From CAADGL01 sp964643885 (GTDB taxonomy: Bacteria > Planctomycetota > Phycisphaerae > UBA1845 > Fen-1342): a DNA stretch of 64,000 bases. The notes under the pieces are model-generated. The model ran no database searches, was not told where the DNA came from, and saw nothing but the letters and a program-made list of their open reading frames with translations. The stretch covers positions 1 through 64,000 of the forward strand of contig CAZXUI010000010.1 of the NCBI GenBank assembly GCA_964643885.1, written 5' to 3'. Shown here one piece after another: positions 35,776 to 43,046 of this stretch (the stretch's first letter is position 1; each line of letters begins with the position of its first letter). A program made the position numbers and the translations under genes.

Positions 35776-37512
35776 ATGAAGCTGCTCACTCTTTCCGTCG
35801 TGGCTTCGGTAATGATCCTGATACTCCGCACCGCGCCCGCCACGCCGTCCGAATCCGGCGGTACATCCCCCCCTCCGCGCGATCCGGCGATCATCCCGCA
35901 GCCGGCTCGCATCACCATCCACGACGGCCGCTTCGAGCTCGGGCCGGAGCTGGTCATTCACACCAGCGCATCGCCGGCCGCCACGCCGACGCCGACCGAG
36001 TCGCGACCGGCCGCGTCACCACCGGCGATGGATGTCGATGGCGTCGCAGCGTACCTCGCGGACTGGCTCTCACTCCGCCTCGGCCGCAAGGTCGAAGTCC
36101 GCCCCGCACCCGCATCGACCGAGGCCGGCCAATTCCTCCTGACGACCGGCGCAGCGGACGGCGACCTTGGGCCGGAGGGATACGAGCTGACCGTCAGGCC
36201 GCAGGCCGTCACGATCGCAGCTCCGACGCCGGCGGGCCTGATGCACGGCGTGCAGACATTCCGCCAGCTCCTGCCGCCGGCGTTCGAATCGGCCGGCGGC
36301 GACGCCGGCGATACGCGCTGGTCGCTGCCCTGCGTATCGATCTCCGACCGGCCGCGCTACGGCCACCGCGGAATGCTGCTCGATTGCGGCCGTTACTTCG
36401 TCCCGCCCGAGCGCGTCAAACGGACGATCGATCTGCTCGCCTACCACAAACTCAACGTGCTGCACTGGCACCTGACCGAAGACCAGGGCTGGCGGCTGGA
36501 GATCCGCAAGTACCCGCGGCTGACGCAGATCGGCGCCTGGCGCACGGCCACACGCGATGACGAGCAGCCGCGCACGAGCGAAGCCGACGTGCAGGCCGGC
36601 CGGGCGCCGAAGGCCGGTCTCTACGGCGGCTTCTATACGCAGGCTGACGTGCGCGAGATCGTCGCGTACGCGGCCGCGCGCGGCATCACGGTCATTCCGG
36701 AGATCGAACTGCCCGGCCATTGCGGCGCCGCCCTGGCCGCCTATCCCGAGCTGAGCTGCACCGGCGGGCCGCTGGACGTCAGCACGCGCTGGGGCGTGCA
36801 CGAGGACGTCTACTGCGCGGGCAACGAGCGTGTCTTCGAGTTTCTCGAGGACGTGCTGAGCGAGGCGCTCGAGCTCTTCCCGTCGCAGTACATCCACATC
36901 GGCGGAGACGAGGTGCCCAAGACGCGCTGGCAGGCGTGCGAGAAGTGCCAGGCCCGCATGAAGGCCGAGGGCCTGACCGACGAGGCCGAATTGCAGAGCT
37001 ACTTCGTCCGCCGGATCGAGCGCTTCCTCTCGCAGCGCGGCCGGCGGCTGATCGGCTGGGACGAGATTCTCGAAGGCGGCCTGCCGCCGAACGCGACCGT
37101 GCAGAGCTGGCGCGGCATGAGCGGGGCGGTCGCAGCCGCGTCGGCCGGCCACGACGTGATCAGCTCGCCGACCAGCCATTGCTATCTGGACTATCCACAC
37201 TACAAGGGCGAGCCATCCTATGCGGACTGGATGGGCGTGCTCAGCCTCCGGACGGCCTACTCCTTCGAGCCGACACCGGCGGAGCTGTCACCCGAGCAGG
37301 CCCGGCACGTGCTCGGCCTTCAGGGCAATCTCTGGACCGAATGGGCTCCGCCACGGCTGCTCGACAGCCGCATGTTCCCGCGCCTGTGCGCCCTGGCCGA
37401 AGTCGGCTGGTCGCCCAAAGATGCCCGCGACTGGGAAGACTTCCAGCGCCGCATGCGCGAACACTACAAGCGGCTCGACGCACTGGGCGTCGCATACACG
37501 AAGGGGCAGTGA
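35776..37512 (+). CDS. Exported beta-N-acetylhexosaminidase, GH20
   Basis: A 578-residue exohydrolase releasing terminal GlcNAc/GalNAc from glycans or chitin oligomers. The N-terminal signal (LLTLSVVASVMILILRTAPA) is followed by the GH20b alpha/beta domain (about 45-185). The GH20 barrel starts at RYGHRGMLLDCGRYFVPPERV; NVLHWHLTEDQGWRLEI and VIPEIELPGHCGAAL are classic. The catalytic Asp-Glu pair is in YIHIGGDEVPKTRW (about 374-387). The C-terminal NLWTEWAPP is conserved. Substrate-assisted retaining mechanism is known for the family. It belongs to the 30.7-37.5-kb amino-sugar cluster and presumably feeds the adjacent symporter. Confidence 0.95.
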   Translation: MKLLTLSVVASVMILILRTAPATPSESGGTSPPPRDPAIIPQPARITIHDGRFELGPELVIHTSASPAATPTPTESRPAASPPAMDVDGVAAYLADWLSLRLGRKVEVRPAPASTEAGQFLLTTGAADGDLGPEGYELTVRPQAVTIAAPTPAGLMHGVQTFRQLLPPAFESAGGDAGDTRWSLPCVSISDRPRYGHRGMLLDCGRYFVPPERVKRTIDLLAYHKLNVLHWHLTEDQGWRLEIRKYPRLTQIGAWRTATRDDEQPRTSEADVQAGRAPKAGLYGGFYTQADVREIVAYAAARGITVIPEIELPGHCGAALAAYPELSCTGGPLDVSTRWGVHEDVYCAGNERVFEFLEDVLSEALELFPSQYIHIGGDEVPKTRWQACEKCQARMKAEGLTDEAELQSYFVRRIERFLSQRGRRLIGWDEILEGGLPPNATVQSWRGMSGAVAAASAGHDVISSPTSHCYLDYPHYKGEPSYADWMGVLSLRTAYSFEPTPAELSPEQARHVLGLQGNLWTEWAPPRLLDSRMFPRLCALAEVGWSPKDARDWEDFQRRMREHYKRLDALGVAYTKGQ

Positions 37513-37542
37513 TCAGGCCGGCGTCCCGCGCGCCCGGCGCGG

Positions 37543-38667
37543 CTACGTGCGGGCTCTCCAGACCGCCGCGACGACGCGCTCCAGCTCGCCGCGCAGTCGT
37601 TCCAGCGATCCAAGCAGCGCGAACTGGACCCGCGCCCGGGACAGATTCTGCCCCGGCCGGCTCGTCCGGTAGTACACGTCGCCGTCGAGATAGTCACCGA
37701 GGAACCGCACGCCCTGCTCGAAGGTGATCACCCACCCGGCCGTGACGAAGTGCTCCCGCTCGGCCGTTGTCAGCACTCCGCCGGCCGCCTCGAAGTACCC
37801 CGCCGCCAGCGCCCGTACGAACGCTGGATCGACGGCGACGCATGACGGGTCCTCCGCGTCCTCTGCGGCCGGGCAGCTCATCGAGCGGATCATGTCGCCC
37901 ACATCATGGAGCGACAGGCCCGGCATGACCGTATCGAGATCGACCACGCACAGCGCCTCGCCGTTGTGCTCATCGAGCAGGACGTTGCTGAGCTTCGCGT
38001 CGTTATGCGCCACGCGGACCGGCAGCGCGCCCCGCTCGCGCAGCTCTTCGAGCACACCCGCCCGCCCGCCGCGCGTCCGCACGAAGGCGATCTCGTCGGC
38101 GATCTGCAGCGCCCGCCCGGCCCGGTCTTCGCTCACCGCCCGCTCAAAGTCGCGCACCCGCCGCTGCGTGTCGTGGAAGTGCGGAATCGTCTCGACCAAC
38201 CCGGCCGCGTCGAACCCGGCCAACAGACGGTGGAACGTGCCGAACGCCCGCCCGGCCGTGTGGCAATCCTCCACGCCGCGAACAGACTCCCGCGACCGCG
38301 TTCCCTCGACGAACTGGCACAGCCGCCACGTCTCGCCGGCGGCATCGCGGGTGCACAACCCGCCGCCGCGGGCCGCGGCGAAGCGCAGCACGCGCCGCTG
38401 CCAATCCTCCGGATGCTCGCCTCGCACAACTCGAGCTAAATAGGTCGTCACACGCTCGATGTTGCCCATCAACGCGCCCACGTCGCGAAAGACGCGCGTG
38501 TTGATCCGCTGGAGCAGGTATCGCCGCAGCCCTGCCGCATCCCAAACCGCCACGCAGTACGACTCGTGAATGTGACCGCCCGGCCAGGGGGAGAACTCCG
38601 CCAGCTCGCCGCCCACCTCGAAGCCGGCCAGCAAGGCGGCGATCTCCTCGGCCGTCCTTATTCCCAT
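37543..38667 (-). CDS. APH-family sugar kinase, N-acetylhexosamine 1-kinase (NahK)-like
   Basis: About 374 residues from ATG 38667. The open frame extends upstream to 39117 but within the nucleotidyltransferase gene. LLQRINTRVFRDVGALMGNIERVT (about 49-72) matches the conserved segment of NahK, the bifidobacterial kinase that makes GlcNAc-1-P or GalNAc-1-P. The kinase core is APH-like: VRVAHNDAKLSNVLLDE is the catalytic loop (Asp) and CVVDLDTVMPG the metal-binding Asp. It overlaps the upstream nucleotidyltransferase gene by 10 bp, an expected pairing in the lacto-/galacto-N-biose pathway. It converges with GH20 (30-bp gap). Substrate inferred from family and context. Confidence 0.82.
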   Translation of the reverse strand: MGIRTAEEIAALLAGFEVGGELAEFSPWPGGHIHESYCVAVWDAAGLRRYLLQRINTRVFRDVGALMGNIERVTTYLARVVRGEHPEDWQRRVLRFAAARGGGLCTRDAAGETWRLCQFVEGTRSRESVRGVEDCHTAGRAFGTFHRLLAGFDAAGLVETIPHFHDTQRRVRDFERAVSEDRAGRALQIADEIAFVRTRGGRAGVLEELRERGALPVRVAHNDAKLSNVLLDEHNGEALCVVDLDTVMPGLSLHDVGDMIRSMSCPAAEDAEDPSCVAVDPAFVRALAAGYFEAAGGVLTTAEREHFVTAGWVITFEQGVRFLGDYLDGDVYYRTSRPGQNLSRARVQFALLGSLERLRGELERVVAAVWRART

Positions 38668-39623
38668 AACCGCTCCGGATACTCGCCCGCGGCCACTCGG
38701 CGGGCTAGCTCCGCCCGCACCAGCGGCAGGTCCGCAGCGTATGTCACGCCGCACCAGCGTCCTGTCGTCGGCAACACCCGCACACGCAATTGTCCGGCCC
38801 GCAGGCCCGCCTCCACCGCCGCCGGCAGATAGAACTCCTCCTCCGCGTCGACCCCGGCGCGCGTCGCCGCTGCCACGCCGAGCTGCTCCAGAAACGCGTC
38901 GAACCCGCGCTGCAACTTCTCGAAGATGCCCGCCCGCAGCGCCCATAGATTCATCGAGACGATCTGCTCGCCCGCCAGCCGCCCTTCCGCGTCCACGATC
39001 CCGGCCAGCTCCTCCCCCCCGCCGCCGGTCGACGCGAGCCGCGCACCGCGGCCGTCCGCGACAATCCCCCGCACCTCCACGAGCCGCTCCAGCCAGCCCC
39101 CGGCCGACACGCGGCAACAGGCCCGGTTCACGGGCCCGGACTCGCTCAATGTCTCGCGCAGCCGAAAGCCCACCAGGGCATGCTCGTCGGCCGATCCGCC
39201 CCCCTGCCGCAGGAAACCGGCCGCCAGACTGATCGCCCCAGCCCCGTAGAAGTCATCCGCGTTGGCGACGACACACGGCCCGGCCGCCTCCGACGCCGCC
39301 GCCAGAAGCGCCTGCCCGGTCCCCCACGGCCGTCGGCGACCGGCGGGCACGGCGAATCCGGCCGGCACGTCCTCCAGCCGCTGAACCGCGAACCGCACTT
39401 CGACCCGCCGCCCGAAGGTCTCCGCCGCGCGCTGCCTGAAGTCCGCCTCCGTCTCCGGCCGGACGACGACCACGACCCGCGTCACGCCCGCCCGAATCGC
39501 GTCGAAAACCGTGTAATCGAGAATGGCCGCCCCGCCGGGGCCGACCTGCTCGAGCTGCTTGAGCCCGCCGAAGCGGCTGCCCAGACCGGCGGCGAGGATC
39601 ACGAGCGACAGCGACTGCGGCAC
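38658..39623 (-). CDS. Sugar-1-phosphate nucleotidyltransferase
   Basis: A 321-residue nucleotidyltransferase. The N-terminal LVILAAGLGSRFGGLKQLEQVGP (residues 7-29) is the nucleotide-binding signature with the Gly-rich loop and Lys. VVANADDFYG (about 120) carries the metal-binding Asp. The protein has no left-handed beta-helix. It overlaps the NahK-like kinase gene by 10 bp and would convert its hexosamine 1-phosphate to the UDP-sugar. A GalNAc-1-P or GlcNAc-1-P specificity is inference from that pairing. It is divergent from the GH109 gene across a short region carrying the palindrome ATGATATCAT. Confidence 0.85.
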   Translation of the reverse strand: MPQSLSLVILAAGLGSRFGGLKQLEQVGPGGAAILDYTVFDAIRAGVTRVVVVVRPETEADFRQRAAETFGRRVEVRFAVQRLEDVPAGFAVPAGRRRPWGTGQALLAAASEAAGPCVVANADDFYGAGAISLAAGFLRQGGGSADEHALVGFRLRETLSESGPVNRACCRVSAGGWLERLVEVRGIVADGRGARLASTGGGGEELAGIVDAEGRLAGEQIVSMNLWALRAGIFEKLQRGFDAFLEQLGVAAATRAGVDAEEEFYLPAAVEAGLRAGQLRVRVLPTTGRWCGVTYAADLPLVRAELARRVAAGEYPERLWE

Positions 39624-39693
39624 GATTCACCCGTCAGCGCCCGCGGCCGGGGCGATTCCGCGACGGCCGCCCCTGCTGCAAGACGCGCCGCCG

Positions 39694-39703
39694 ATGATAT
39701 CAT
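39694..39703. promoter_or_regulatory. ATGATATCAT palindrome between divergent genes
   Basis: A perfect 10-bp palindrome in the 126-bp interval between the nucleotidyltransferase gene (minus) and the GH109 gene (plus). Each half contains a TATCAT-like -10 sequence, so it may hold back-to-back promoters or bind a regulator such as the DeoR protein at 32.8 kb. No well-matched -35 hexamer is present. Confidence 0.3.
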
Positions 39704-39749
39704 GCCCGATTCAGCGAACGTAGCGACACGACCCGTTAGGAGACTCGCG

Positions 39750-41123
39750 ATGCCGCTCGGAATCCCGGAGACACCCAACCGCCGCGAACTGATCAAGCTG
39801 GGAGCGCTGGCCGGCCTGGCCGCCGCCCTGCCGCGCTCGCAGCCCGCCCGAGCCGAAGCGGCCGCCGCGCAGCTCTCGACGCCCGCCCCGGCTGAGCGCT
39901 TCGCCGCCCCGCCGCTGGAGCGCGTCCGCATGGCCTTCGTCGGCGTCGGCGGCATGGGCACGCATCACCTGAGCACGTTTCTCAAGCTCGACGGCGTCGA
40001 GGTCAAGGCGGTCTGCGACATCGTCGAAGCCCACGCGACCCGCGCGGCCGACATGGTCGAGCAGGCCGGCCAGCCGCGGCCGACGCTCTACACCCGCGGC
40101 GAGCGCGACTTCGAGCGTCTGTGCGAGACGGAGGATGTCGACCTCGTCTTCACGGCCACGCCCTGGGAGTGGCACGTGCCGGTCTGCGTGGCCGCGATGA
40201 AAAGCGGCAAGCACGCCGCCACGGAAGTCCCGGCCGCGTACACGATCGACGGCTGCTGGGAGCTCGTCGAGCACGCGGAGAAGCACCGCAAACACTGCGT
40301 GATGATGGAGAACTGCTGCTATGACCGGCCGGAGCTGCTCTCCCTCAACCTCGTTCGCAAGGGGCTGCTGGGCGAGGTGCTGCACGGCGAGTGCGGCTAC
40401 CTGCACGACCTGCGCGGCGTCAAGTTCTCGACCAGCGGCGAGGGGCTCTGGCGGCGCGAGCACTCCATCAAGCGCAACGGCAATCTCTACCCCACGCACG
40501 GCATCGGCCCGGTCGCGCAGTGCATGAACATCAACCGCGGCGACCAGTTCGACTACCTCGTCTCGATGAGCGGACCGTCGCGCGGACTCCAGCTCTGGAG
40601 GCAGCAGCACCTGGCCGGGGACGACCCGCGCCGCAACGAAGTCTACGCCCTTGGCGATATCAACGTGACGCTGATCCGGACCAAGCTCGGCCGCACGATC
40701 TATCTCGTTCACGATACGAACCTGCCGCGGCCCTACAGCCGCATCCACATCATCCAGGGCACGCGCGGCATCTTCGAGCGCTGGCCCGAGCGCGTCCACA
40801 TCGAGGACCGCAGCCCCGGCCACGAGTGGGAAACGCTCGACAAGTACTACGAGGAGTTCGAGCATCCCTTATGGAAGTCGGAGGCGGTCAGGAAGGCCAG
40901 CGGCGGCCACGGCGGGATGGATTTTCTCGAGGATTACCGCCTGATCCAGTGCCTGCGCCGCGGCGAGCCGACCGACATGGACGTCTACGACGCGGCCGCG
41001 TGGAGCGTCATCTGCGGGTTGACCGAAAAGAGCGTCGCCAAGCGCAGCGCCGCGATCGACTTCCCGGATTTCACCCGCGGCCGCTGGCAGAGCTGGCAGC
41101 CGCTCGAGATCGTCGAGGCCTGA
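39750..41123 (+). CDS. Tat-exported GH109 alpha-N-acetylgalactosaminidase (Gfo/Idh/MocA fold)
   Basis: About 457 residues from ATG 39750 with TTAGGAG upstream. A twin-arginine signal (NRRELIKLGALAGLAAALP, residues about 10-28) precedes a Rossmann domain: MAFVGVGGMGTHHLSTFL binds NAD+. The catalytic domain carries the GH109 hallmarks YLHDLRGV, NGNLYPTHGIGPVAQCMNINRG and GHGGMDFLEDYRLIQCL, with a C-terminal VPDFTRG-like DFPDFTRGRW. The family removes terminal alpha-GalNAc by an NAD+-dependent oxidation/elimination cycle, acting on mucin O-glycans or blood-group A antigen. Tat export fits a protein folded with NAD+ in the cytoplasm. It completes the amino-sugar locus. Confidence 0.9.
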   Translation: MPLGIPETPNRRELIKLGALAGLAAALPRSQPARAEAAAAQLSTPAPAERFAAPPLERVRMAFVGVGGMGTHHLSTFLKLDGVEVKAVCDIVEAHATRAADMVEQAGQPRPTLYTRGERDFERLCETEDVDLVFTATPWEWHVPVCVAAMKSGKHAATEVPAAYTIDGCWELVEHAEKHRKHCVMMENCCYDRPELLSLNLVRKGLLGEVLHGECGYLHDLRGVKFSTSGEGLWRREHSIKRNGNLYPTHGIGPVAQCMNINRGDQFDYLVSMSGPSRGLQLWRQQHLAGDDPRRNEVYALGDINVTLIRTKLGRTIYLVHDTNLPRPYSRIHIIQGTRGIFERWPERVHIEDRSPGHEWETLDKYYEEFEHPLWKSEAVRKASGGHGGMDFLEDYRLIQCLRRGEPTDMDVYDAAAWSVICGLTEKSVAKRSAAIDFPDFTRGRWQSWQPLEIVEA

Positions 41124-41134
41124 CGCGGCCGGCC

Positions 41135-41818
41135 ATGGACGCCCCCGAAAGCACATGCTGGACGATGATCCGCGCCGCCGCCCGGGGCGAAGCGCGGGCG
41201 GCGGACGCATTCGCCGCAGCCTACGGCACGGCGATCCGCGCGTACCTGCTGGCCCGCTGGGGCCGCACACCGATGAGTCAGGAGATCGACGACGCGGCCC
41301 AGGAGGTCTTCGTCGAGTGCTTTCGGGAGGGCGGCGCGCTGGGCAAGGTGGATTCGCAGCGAGGCGGCGGCTTCCGCGCGTTTCTCTATGGTGTGGCCCG
41401 CAACGTCGCCCTGCGCTGCGAAGCGCGCCGGGCCCGAAATCGCGAGAATCAGGCGCCCACGACATTCGGCGACGGGCACTCCGTCGATGAGGCGCGGCTT
41501 TCGGCCGTCTTCGACGCGGCCTGGGCGCGCGGAATCATGCGCCAGGCGGCGGCGCGCATGGCGGAGCTGGCCGCGTCGCGCGGCGAGGAGGCGCAGCGCC
41601 GCGTCGAGCTGCTGCGGCTGCGCTTCTATGACGACTTGCCGATCCGTGAGATCGCCCGCCGCTGGCAGCTCGAGGCCGAGCATGTGCACCGGCAGTACGC
41701 CCGTGCCCGGGCGGAGTTTCGTGCCGCCCTGCTGGCGGTCATCGCCGAGAACGGCGCACCCGGCTGCGCCGCGGCCGAAGCCGAATGCGCGGAGCTGCTC
41801 GCGATTCTCGCGGACTGA
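41135..41818 (+). CDS. ECF-like RNA polymerase sigma factor
   Basis: A 227-residue protein, start at ATG 41135 11 bp after the GH109 stop. Region 2 is seen in residues about 25-95 (AIRAYLLARW, IDDAAQEVFVECFREGG, FRAFLYGVARNVALRC). Region 4 is in residues about 145-205 with a helix-turn-helix (LPIREIARRWQLEAEHVHRQYARARAEF). The size and absence of region 3 fit ECF sigma factors. No anti-sigma gene is adjacent; a Ser/Thr kinase lies 1.2 kb downstream on the same strand, a grouping known among planctomycete ECF factors. No ribosome site is obvious. Confidence 0.8.
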   Translation: MDAPESTCWTMIRAAARGEARAADAFAAAYGTAIRAYLLARWGRTPMSQEIDDAAQEVFVECFREGGALGKVDSQRGGGFRAFLYGVARNVALRCEARRARNRENQAPTTFGDGHSVDEARLSAVFDAAWARGIMRQAAARMAELAASRGEEAQRRVELLRLRFYDDLPIREIARRWQLEAEHVHRQYARARAEFRAALLAVIAENGAPGCAAAEAECAELLAILAD

Positions 41819-41820
41819 CG

Positions 41821-42110
41821 CCGCGCCGAGGTAGTACGCGCGTCTCGCCCGTCCTGGCCCCTCGTGCAACCGCTGCTCCGAAAGTGGGGGACCGGTCCGC
41901 TCCGACAATGGGGGACCGGTCCGCTCCGACAATGGGGGACCGGTCTCTGACCGGTCACTGGGCGACAGGTCTCCGACCTGTCGCGCTCTTGCCCGTCAGG
42001 GCTGACGACCCTAGCCGGTGGCTTGAAGCCACCCGAGAGGTCGTCCTCTCACGTCGTCCGTGGGGCCGTCGACTCGGATCACAGCACAAAAGGGCCAAAC
42101 CCGCACCACA
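41821..42110 (-). repeat. Dispersed composite repeat, inverted copy 2
   Basis: The 41819-42406 interval has no supported gene. 41880-42110 is the inverted copy of the element at 6655-6900, sharing GGGGGACCGGTC repeats (41886-41945), GGTCACTGGGCGACAGGTCTCCGACCTGTCGC, TAGCCGGTGGCTTGAAGCCACC, GAGGTCGTCCTCTCACGTCGTC and CTCGGATCACAGCACAAAAGGGCC. Here only two or three copies of the GACCGGTC subrepeat are present, spaced by GCTCCGACAATG, against four in the other copy. GCGCGTCTCGCCCGT at 41838 is a further member of the GGGCGAGACGC family. 42111-42406 holds nothing distinctive. Confidence 0.8.
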
Positions 42111-42406
42111 TTCTCATTCAAGATGGCGAACGGTCCGATCGTGTGGTCCTGGTGCGTGAAAGGATTCTCGCACCAGCGGAACCTCGCACCTCGGCCCGCA
42201 TCGGCATCTCGCCATCGCGACCCGCCCCGCCTCACGCCCCGTCCCTCCCATTCTTCCCACCCACCGCGCGAAAACGCCTCCCCGCGTGAACCTGTCTCAG
42301 CCCGCCCGCCGGTCGCGTCCACGCCCCCACCCGGGCCGCGGGTATCATGCGGCCGGTCCGCCGGGCCGCGAACCGGCCGAGCGCAAGTGGCCTTCGGAGC
42401 CCTCGT

Positions 42407-43015
42407 ATGACCCCCAGTTCGTCTTCCGGCAACCCGCCCGCGCAGCCCGTCGCCCCACCCGCGGCTCGGAGAAAACCACGCATGCTCACCTGGATTCTCA
42501 TCCTCGTCGGCGGCATCGTCGCCATCCCCGTCCTCGCCGCCATCATCGGCTTTCTCCTGCCGGCCGACTTCGCCGGCGGCGCCGAGCTGGTCATCGCAGC
42601 CCCGCCGGAGACCGTCTGGACCGCCCTGACGGATGTCGAAAAGCACCCCTTCGCCGGCGCTCAGGCCCGCCGCGTCAACCGCATGCCCGACGAAGGCGGC
42701 CTGCCCGTCTGGCAGGAAGACCTGGGACAGACGGTCATCACCGCCCGCGTCGTCGAGCTCGAGCCCAACCGCCGCCGCGTCGTCGAGGCCACCGACTCCG
42801 TCGTCCCGATCTCCATCCGCTCCGTCTGCGAGCTGACGGCCGTACCCGAAGGCACGCGTTTGCGAATCGAGAACCGCGGCCGCATCGAGCGCGGCACGTG
42901 GCACGTCCCCTTTTTCCGCTTCATGATGCACGTGCTCAACGGCAAGAACGCCGCACCCACAGACTACATCCGCCGCATCAAGCTCGCCGCCGAGGGCCAG
43001 GCGGCGACGCGCTGA
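42407..43015 (+). CDS. Membrane-anchored SRPBCC (START-like) domain protein
   Basis: About 202 residues from ATG 42407, with GGAG upstream; a later ATG would start right at the membrane helix. A Pro/Ala/Ser-rich stretch is followed by one membrane helix (LTWILILVGGIVAIPVLAAIIGFLLPA, residues about 27-53). The rest is a SRPBCC-type hydrophobic-ligand fold: ELVIAAPPETVWTALTDVEKHPF, then alternating strands and the C-terminal helix MMHVLNGKNAAPTDYIRRIKLAAE. Ligand unknown. It sits between the sigma factor and kinase genes, 31 bp before the latter. Confidence 0.7.
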   Translation: MTPSSSSGNPPAQPVAPPAARRKPRMLTWILILVGGIVAIPVLAAIIGFLLPADFAGGAELVIAAPPETVWTALTDVEKHPFAGAQARRVNRMPDEGGLPVWQEDLGQTVITARVVELEPNRRRVVEATDSVVPISIRSVCELTAVPEGTRLRIENRGRIERGTWHVPFFRFMMHVLNGKNAAPTDYIRRIKLAAEGQAATR

Positions 43016-43046
43016 CCAGCGAGCCGTCCGCCGCGCGGAGACCGGT

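Noticed and set aside
33538..35961. 807-residue open frame opposite the symporter
   Set aside because: Low-complexity Arg/Asp/Gln-rich shadow of a clear SSS gene.
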